A stretch of 64,000 nt of DNA from RUG12395 sp045541735 (GTDB taxonomy: Bacteria; Bacillota; Clostridia; Oscillospirales; CAG-272). Below, piece after piece: positions 59,065-64,000 of this stretch. The stretch covers positions 1 to 64,000 of the forward strand of contig JAZQJQ010000138.1 in NCBI GenBank assembly GCA_045541735.1. The letters run 5' to 3'. The notes beneath the pieces were generated by a model, which worked only from the letters and a program-made list of their open reading frames with translations, was not told the origin of the DNA and ran no database searches. The position numbers were made by a program, and so were the translations under genes. Position 1 is the first letter of the stretch; each line of letters opens with the position of its first letter.

Positions 59065-60573
59065 TTATTCTACTTCTTTAAGAGCATCGATCTGAGTATT
59101 GGTATTCTTTATCTGGTTATCAGCAGACTTCTTAAAGCGCTCTATCATAGAAGCAAATCCGTCGGGCTGATTATTGTTCAGAAGAGTAGCAAGCTGAGAG
59201 TAGTAAGAACCGATGGAGAAATAGTCACCGAGGTCAACGACCTTGGTATCGAAGCAGATCTCAATAGATCCTGCAGACTCCTCATCGCGAATGTGAGTAC
59301 CGTGAAGGGTCTTATCATAGTATGCAGGAGTAAGAGTAGATTTTCCGAGATAACCGAGGAGCTCAGCGATCGCGCCGGTTCTGCCTGCATCCTCCTGGAG
59401 AGTAGGAACTGCGAAGAAGCAAGCGTGGGTACTTACGATAGAGCTGTAGTAATTCTCCTGATCGGCAAAGGTCTTAGGCTGAGGAAGGATACCGTAATCG
59501 GTATCAAGGTTACGGAAGTAATCAAGGGAGTTAAAGGAAGACATGGTAAAGAGTGCCTGCTTATTGATAAATATGGTCTTCCAGTCTACGCCGCCCTTCA
59601 TACCGGACATATTAAGAACATAGTCGTTTGCGCAGATATTAATAAAGTTTGCAACGCCGGTCATATTACGCTCAGTGTTAAGGGTAAGGGTGAAGTATCC
59701 ATCCTCATCAAGAGTGATGATCTTACCGCCTGCAGCGTGAACGGTCGCGATAACACGGCTGTCCCAAACGGTGAGACCGTATTTATCACGGGAATCAAGA
59801 ACCTCATCGTTGTTAAGATCCTCAGAAACGTACGCGGAATACTCATTGAGTTTATCAAGAGTCCAACCGCCGTTTTCAACCAACTGATAGAGCACCTGGG
59901 TGTCAACACCTATGTACTCCTTGAACATATCCTTGTTAAACGCTACGCAGCATACAAAGTCGTTAACAAGAGTAGAGATATCGCCGGAGGTGAAGTAAAG
60001 TGAACCTGCAATGGTAGAGTCATTGGTTACAGTCTGATCCCACCAGGGCTTAGAAACATCGAGATTTTCGAGATTCATAAGGTCATAAAGGTGACCGTTA
60101 ACAGTAAGTTTAGAAACATCGTAGCTGCGAGCAATGGTAAAATCGTAGTTGGTATCACCTGCGGAATATTCTTTAGCAAGAACGGTATTAGCAGAGAAAC
60201 CGCCGGTAAAGTGCTCTTCTGTTTCAAAAAGAACGCCAAAATCTTCTTCCATTTTGAGAGCACGGAGATACACGGCATTGCTGAACACGCTGTTAGACTC
60301 TTCGGTAACGAATTCATTTCTGCCGAGAGTAGTAAGTCCGAGCAGGACGGAGCAGGTGTAACCTTCGAAATCTGCATCCTCGTATACTGCGGGGAGTATT
60401 TCGGTAGTTACGGGTTCGGTAGATACGGGAGCATCGGTTGCGGGTGTATCAGTTGTAACACCCTCTGTTCCGGACGGTGTTTTTTCACCGCAGGAAGCAA
60501 AAGCGAAAACTGAAACAAGCATAACCATCGCCATTGCGAATGCAAGGCTCTTTTTAAAAGATGTCTTTTTCAT
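59065..60573 (-). CDS. Extracellular solute-binding lipoprotein
   Basis: 502-residue lipoprotein: signal peptide and lipobox (FAFASCGEKT), a Thr/Pro-rich linker (TDTPATDAPVSTEPVTTE), then a family 1-like binding body (FEGYTCSVLLGLTTLG, YDFTIARSYDVSKLTVNGHL, PWWDQTVTNDSTIAGSLYF, TYAISEDLN-like YVSEDLNNDEVLDSRDKYGL). The ATG at 60573 has GGAGG about 9 bases upstream. No permease is adjacent; either the transporter is elsewhere or it is an orphan receptor. Ligand unknown. Confidence 0.85.
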   Translation of the reverse strand: MKKTSFKKSLAFAMAMVMLVSVFAFASCGEKTPSGTEGVTTDTPATDAPVSTEPVTTEILPAVYEDADFEGYTCSVLLGLTTLGRNEFVTEESNSVFSNAVYLRALKMEEDFGVLFETEEHFTGGFSANTVLAKEYSAGDTNYDFTIARSYDVSKLTVNGHLYDLMNLENLDVSKPWWDQTVTNDSTIAGSLYFTSGDISTLVNDFVCCVAFNKDMFKEYIGVDTQVLYQLVENGGWTLDKLNEYSAYVSEDLNNDEVLDSRDKYGLTVWDSRVIATVHAAGGKIITLDEDGYFTLTLNTERNMTGVANFINICANDYVLNMSGMKGGVDWKTIFINKQALFTMSSFNSLDYFRNLDTDYGILPQPKTFADQENYYSSIVSTHACFFAVPTLQEDAGRTGAIAELLGYLGKSTLTPAYYDKTLHGTHIRDEESAGSIEICFDTKVVDLGDYFSIGSYYSQLATLLNNNQPDGFASMIERFKKSADNQIKNTNTQIDALKEVE

Positions 60574-60705
60574 CAAACTTTCCTCCGTGTAAGTTTAGAA
60601 AATGATAATTTACAGTTTAGATTTTACCATAGGCAAACAAGAATTTCACATCGTTTTTGTTGTGTTAAACTGACTTTTTGTTCTGTCTTGCTTTTTCTTA
60701 CAAAC

Positions 60706-60758
60706 AAAGCGGCCGATGCAATAACTTTCATTGTCACAATGCACATACGACCGCTTTG
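60706..60758 (-). terminator. Probable terminator of the FAD oxidoreductase gene
   Basis: 10-base-pair stem with one G-U pair (AAAGCGGCCG against CGACCGCTTT) around a long loop that can itself pair, 26 bases after the FAD gene stop, with a T-rich tail on the minus strand. Confidence 0.6.
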
Positions 60759-60783
60759 ATTATTGTGTTTTTTTACTAATGTG

Positions 60784-61980
60784 TCACTGAGGCTTACTTA
60801 CAATATTGCCGTTATGTGCAAGGACGTCTCTTAATTGACGTACATCAACTGCAGGCACCGTAACGGAATTTCTGACAGCAAGCGCCGCAGCGGTGCCGCA
60901 AGCCTCACCGGTCATAACCGCAACCGGAACTACACGGCTTGCATTCCACGCTTCTCCGGTGGAGGATATTATCCTGCCTGCCGCAAGCATATTCGGGAAC
61001 TTGGAGGAGTAGAGGGTGCGGTAAGGAACCTCGTACCACGATGTCCTTCTCGACGGACGGAAGTCTGCAAACGCGCCTATCGCATCCTCGAATTTTTCAT
61101 ACATATTGCTCTCTTCAAGCGTGAAATCACCGATAATTCGGCGAATGGTTCTGAACTGAGGCATCATAGGAAGTGCTGTTATCTCGCCTGCATTCCTATC
61201 CATAGTCTTAAGCTGAGAGATAAGTATTTTCTGACCGGTCTGAATGTGAAGATTCACTTCATCACTTGTAACTCCAGCGATAGGCTTAAAGCCTTCCGGC
61301 TGGCCCTTGCCGGTCATTCCGGAGCCTGATACTTTCCAACGGCGCATGGCGAGCATATCGGGCTTGAGGTCATCGTCAAACTTGCGGTAGTGGGAAACAA
61401 AGGACATCCAGTTGGTCCCGTCCTCGCATTCACAGCCGGCGCGGTGGAATACCTGCGCATCACCGGTAGCGTCAATTACTATCTTACAGGGATAGTACTC
61501 GCATCCGCTCTTTGTTTCAGCCAGTATTCCCTTACACACACCTCCGTCCATCTGAGGATAAGTTGCAAGAGTGTCATACCTTACGGTAACACCCGCATCG
61601 ATAAGAAGCTCAAACAGCGCTATTGCAAACGCATTAGGAGAAAAATGCGTGGTGTAACGCTTGGAAACACCGTCGCTTTCGCCCTTCTCGCGCCAATCAG
61701 CAGGAAGAGTATCCTGACAGTACTTTATCGAAGCATGTAAAAACTCTTCACCGATACCGCCTATAAGCTTTTTACCGTTGCCGTCGCAGAGGGGCTCGTA
61801 CCAGTTAATAAGTCCGATCGTGGCGAGTCCGCCGAGAAGCGCCGCTTTTTCAAGCAAAATCACGCTAGCGCCCTCCCTTGCCGCAGCAAGTGCCGCAGCA
61901 GCACCGGCTACACCGCCGCCGACAACGACAACGTCAAATTCTTTTTTCACTTCCGGAGTAGGAAATCTGAAATTAAGCAT
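60784..61980 (-). CDS. FAD-dependent oxidoreductase
   Basis: 398-residue flavoprotein of the FAD_oxidored type. The N-terminal dinucleotide fold is FDVVVVGGGVAGAAAALAAA with the acid in VILLEKA, followed by GGLATIGLINWYEPLC, the mid-domain IVIDATGDAQVFHRAG and the C-terminal MLAAGRIISSTGEAWNASRV with the FAD contact. Substrate unknown. AAGGAG before the ATG. It follows the secreted C39-like gene by 63 bases and a hairpin; it may depend on read-through. Confidence 0.9.
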   Translation of the reverse strand: MLNFRFPTPEVKKEFDVVVVGGGVAGAAAALAAAREGASVILLEKAALLGGLATIGLINWYEPLCDGNGKKLIGGIGEEFLHASIKYCQDTLPADWREKGESDGVSKRYTTHFSPNAFAIALFELLIDAGVTVRYDTLATYPQMDGGVCKGILAETKSGCEYYPCKIVIDATGDAQVFHRAGCECEDGTNWMSFVSHYRKFDDDLKPDMLAMRRWKVSGSGMTGKGQPEGFKPIAGVTSDEVNLHIQTGQKILISQLKTMDRNAGEITALPMMPQFRTIRRIIGDFTLEESNMYEKFEDAIGAFADFRPSRRTSWYEVPYRTLYSSKFPNMLAAGRIISSTGEAWNASRVVPVAVMTGEACGTAAALAVRNSVTVPAVDVRQLRDVLAHNGNIVSKPQ

Positions 61981-62000
61981 ATATTTCTCCTTATAACAAA

Positions 62001-62023
62001 ACAGAGGTGCAATGCACCTCTGT
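62001..62023 (-). terminator. Terminator of the secreted C39-like protein gene
   Basis: 10-base-pair perfect stem (ACAGAGGTGC / GCACCTCTGT) with a 3-base loop and TTTTGTT on the minus strand. Confidence 0.85.
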
Positions 62024-62043
62024 AATTTTTCTTATTTGGCGCA

Positions 62044-63540
62044 TTAATCCGCAACAGTGAAGGTCGTGAGCGTCCACATGTCGTAGTATCTGTAATAAAG
62101 ATCCTTGTAAGAAGTAGACTGCTCAAAAAGCACGTTGTTTCCGTCCTCGGGATCATAAGCGGCGGGGTCGCAAACGAGGAACTGATAATCATTAGGATTA
62201 GCTGCATCGGGATTTATGCACTTAGTTATAACAATATAGTGGCTTCCCATATAACTGCTGTCCATACCGATGATAACGCCTTCGGGATGAAGATCAAGCT
62301 GTTCCTTGATCATCTTCTTATTTGCATAATAGTAAGTGGAAGGCTTGAGAGTTTTACCGTCGACCTTAAAGCGGGAAGCTATCACACCCATAGCGGTATA
62401 GATAGGATCGTTATAAAGCAACTCGGTAGCAGAACGGCAACCGTCGTTATACGTATTAGCAAGAGCGCAGGTATAAGGATCCGCCTCAAGATTACCGTTC
62501 TGACCGCTTCTGAGATCGTAACCCTCGGTCATTCTTGCATCAAGATTGCGAAGGACCATAGCGGCACAGGAAAGAGCACATCCCTCGTCCATCCAGTCGG
62601 CCTTGCTGTTGAAACCGTCTATCATAAAACGCTTGTAAACACCCTGCGAATAGAAGCAGAGATCCTTGAGGGCAACGGCATTCCAACCGCCGGTATACAT
62701 ATTACACTGGCTGTACCAGGCAAAGGCTTCCTTATCCGTAACCGTCACCTTGCAGGAAACGCTCTTATCACCGAGTGTTGCGGTAATTACGGCCGTTCCT
62801 GTTGAAAATGCGCAATACGAACCGTTATCATCAACAATGGCAACCTTTTTATCGGAAGTGGACCAAACCACTCTATCTGCGTAAACTGAGGGAGTAACAA
62901 CGGCAAAAAGCTCGTTTACTGTGTACTGCTTTACCGTATCATGGTCTTTATTGAGCGAAATAGATATTTCGATATTCTTACCGGTATTTTCGAGCTTCCA
63001 ACGCTGTGCGGTGGATGCCGAATGCTTCTGAAGTTCGCACAGATTATAGTAATAATGCGCAAATCTTGTAGAAGATTCAGCAAGTGAATAAGCAGAAAGC
63101 TTAGAATCGGCAGGACGGATACGGACGGTTCCGTCACCGTTCTTGGTTATGTAGAAGCGGTTTGTAGAATCATCGGCATCAGACTTATAAACGGAAGTAC
63201 CTTCGCCGGAATTAAGAGGGCACTCAAGCATATATATGCCGCCGTCATTTTGCGGATATATGGAATAAACGTTGTTTCCTCTGTGAATTATTGCGAACTC
63301 CTGAGCGCTTACACCCCTGCGGTTATCAAGGTGCATTCTTCCGTACGTGTCAAACTTAAAGTCGAAAGCTTCAAGCAGCTTGCCGCTTGAAGAGCTTACT
63401 ATATTGTATATTCCGTCGGAGATAACGTTGCTGCTTGTTTGTGCCTCATCAGCCGATACCGTAAAGCACATAGACAAAGCTGCAAGCACAACGGCAAGAA
63501 AAAGCGCCGCAGATCTTTTGAATTTGTTGTTAAGTATCAT
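62044..63540 (-). CDS. Secreted protein with Ig-like (BIG2) and C39-like peptidase domains
   Basis: 498-residue exported protein: signal peptide (ALFLAVVLAALSMCFTVSA). Residues about 40-190 resemble a ricin-type/beta-trefoil binding domain (DGIYNIVSSSSGKLL, GVSAQEFAIIHRGNNVYSIY, RWKLENTGK). Residues about 195-275 form a BIG2-type Ig-like fold (TVNELFAVVTPSVYADRVVW, TGTAVITATLGDKS). The C-terminal domain resembles the C39-like papain fold, with Cys in WMDEGCALSCAAMVLRN and His in MGSHYIVITKCI. A surface cysteine protease or bacteriocin-type processing role is possible, not proven. Promoter at 63586-63615; ribosome binding site GGTGA. Confidence 0.85.
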   Translation of the reverse strand: MILNNKFKRSAALFLAVVLAALSMCFTVSADEAQTSSNVISDGIYNIVSSSSGKLLEAFDFKFDTYGRMHLDNRRGVSAQEFAIIHRGNNVYSIYPQNDGGIYMLECPLNSGEGTSVYKSDADDSTNRFYITKNGDGTVRIRPADSKLSAYSLAESSTRFAHYYYNLCELQKHSASTAQRWKLENTGKNIEISISLNKDHDTVKQYTVNELFAVVTPSVYADRVVWSTSDKKVAIVDDNGSYCAFSTGTAVITATLGDKSVSCKVTVTDKEAFAWYSQCNMYTGGWNAVALKDLCFYSQGVYKRFMIDGFNSKADWMDEGCALSCAAMVLRNLDARMTEGYDLRSGQNGNLEADPYTCALANTYNDGCRSATELLYNDPIYTAMGVIASRFKVDGKTLKPSTYYYANKKMIKEQLDLHPEGVIIGMDSSYMGSHYIVITKCINPDAANPNDYQFLVCDPAAYDPEDGNNVLFEQSTSYKDLYYRYYDMWTLTTFTVAD

Positions 63541-63585
63541 TATTCACCATTTTTCGGCATAGTTTCACTTATAAAATTTCAGCTA

Positions 63586-63615
63586 ATTATATAACAAAAG
63601 CGTATGTTATGTCAA
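63586..63615 (-). promoter_or_regulatory. Promoter of the secreted C39-like protein gene
   Basis: On the minus strand TTGACA (63610-63615), 18 bases, TATAAT (63586-63591), about 45 bases before the ATG at 63540. Confidence 0.8.
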
Positions 63616-63683
63616 GTGTTTTGCCGTATTTTAAACTCTGTACCCCGCAAAATGTTGATTTTTCGTACTCAAAACGACACAAA

Positions 63684-63712
63684 ACGGACTGCAGATGGCT
63701 TCTGCAGTCCGT
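63684..63712 (-). terminator. Terminator of gpmI
   Basis: 11-base-pair perfect stem (ACGGACTGCAG / CTGCAGTCCGT), 7-base loop, with TTTTGTG after it on the minus strand, 12 bases after the stop codon. Confidence 0.85.
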
Positions 63713-63724
63713 TTATTACAGTGA

Positions 63725-64000
63725 TCACTCAATAATTCCCTTATCCCACATAACGGGAGCATCATATCCGAGGAGGTTTACTATAGTTGCCGCAACGGAA
63801 GAAAGACCGAAGGATCCGTCATCCTCACGCACTTTATAGTCGCTTCTGCCGCTCTTATCATAAACGTAGCAAGGAACTTTGTTAAGGGTGTGGCTGGTCT
63901 TTGCCTTAAAGCTTCCGCTCTTGGATGCCTTGGGCTCACCGGTCTTTTTGTCAAGCTCATACATCTCATCCGCATTTCCGTGGTCAGCTGTTATGACCGC
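63725..64000 (-). CDS. gpmI: 2,3-bisphosphoglycerate-independent phosphoglycerate mutase, C-terminal part
   Basis: Last 91 codons; the start lies beyond the window. The frame at the window end reads the metal-binding AVITADHGNADEMYE, then KTSHTLNKVPCYVYDK, and ends GLSSVAATIVNLLGYDAPVM with KGIIE. This is the alkaline-phosphatase-superfamily type of the glycolytic mutase that interconverts 3- and 2-phosphoglycerate with manganese. Confidence 0.93.
   Translation of the reverse strand, partial: AVITADHGNADEMYELDKKTGEPKASKSGSFKAKTSHTLNKVPCYVYDKSGRSDYKVREDDGSFGLSSVAATIVNLLGYDAPVMWDKGIIE

Overview
The window looks like a chromosomal contig from a gut-type Bacillota, most likely a member of the Clostridia (Oscillospiraceae/Ruminococcaceae-like). 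This rests on strong GGAGG-type ribosome binding sites, a leucine-type T-box leader, Gram-positive lipoprotein signals, a CotH-type kinase, ferredoxin-dependent 2-oxoacid oxidoreductase genes, consensus TTGACA/TATAAT promoters, and protein families typical of Clostridia (YgiQ, DUF5058-like, DUF1622, VOR). The exact genus cannot be read from the sequence. Most of the window is dense housekeeping and metabolic DNA, with a few accessory patches.

Layout. 1-5.0 kb (+): 3' part of infB, a YgiQ radical SAM protein, an AraC regulator and exodeoxyribonuclease III. 5.1-9.9 kb (-): a small unknown protein, an OB-fold-like lipoprotein and a sugar ABC importer (binding protein plus two permeases, no ATPase), with a palindromic MITE-like element at 9.76-9.89 kb. 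9.9-11.7 kb (-): AraC regulator, stand-alone GyrI-like protein and NUDIX hydrolase. 11.8-14.4 kb (-): a TetM-like ribosomal GTPase fused to a YacP/Rae1-like NYN nuclease domain. 14.5-18.7 kb (-): an operon of PAP2 phosphatase, two DUF5058-type membrane proteins, an M20 peptidase and a DUF1622 protein. 18.8-20.9 kb (+): DUF1232 protein, MalY/PatB C-S lyase and GNAT acetyltransferase. 21-29.8 kb (-): a CotH-like kinase co-transcribed with a 2448-residue secreted repeat protein. 29.9-34.1 kb (-): a Leu T-box operon encoding a LeuA-like protein that has lost the catalytic motifs, then a TIM-barrel/acyl-CoA synthetase fusion. 34.1-36.7 kb: thymidine kinase, methyltransferase and an XRE regulator.

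36.8-38.8 kb is a small AT-rich island with an XRE protein, a small membrane protein and a 61-residue protein. It lies between a remnant of a zinc alcohol dehydrogenase gene and tRNA-Pro(GGG). 39.0-44.6 kb (-) holds a DUF6320-like zinc-ribbon membrane protein, a lipase/acyltransferase fusion, and a both-ends-truncated fragment of a phage-type polyvalent protein (MuF-C-like, ADP-ribosyltransferase-like and LPD-like modules). 44.6-46.2 kb: shikimate kinase, a CYTH protein and a small membrane protein under perfect-consensus divergent promoters.

46.2-55.0 kb (+) is a long amino-acid operon: metY and an acetyl-type metA (O-acetylhomoserine route to homocysteine), then ilvE, a ParA-like ATPase, the four subunits of a VOR/KOR-type 2-oxoacid:ferredoxin oxidoreductase, a cupin regulator and an acyl-CoA synthetase. 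The second half would convert branched-chain amino acids to 2-oxoacids, acyl-CoAs and acids, or run the reverse. 55.1-64 kb: DUF421 protein, sialidase-like lipoprotein, peptidase T, a second solute-binding lipoprotein, an FAD oxidoreductase, a secreted Ig-like/C39-like protein, and the 3' end of gpmI running off the window.

The most unusual items are the GTPase-Rae1 fusion, the Leu T-box operon with a catalytically degenerate LeuA, the CotH kinase/surface protein pair sharing a Cys-rich motif, the tRNA-linked three-gene island, and the polyvalent-protein fragment with repeated YSAxxTDVxLP boxes. Family assignments come from reading motifs, not from database searches.
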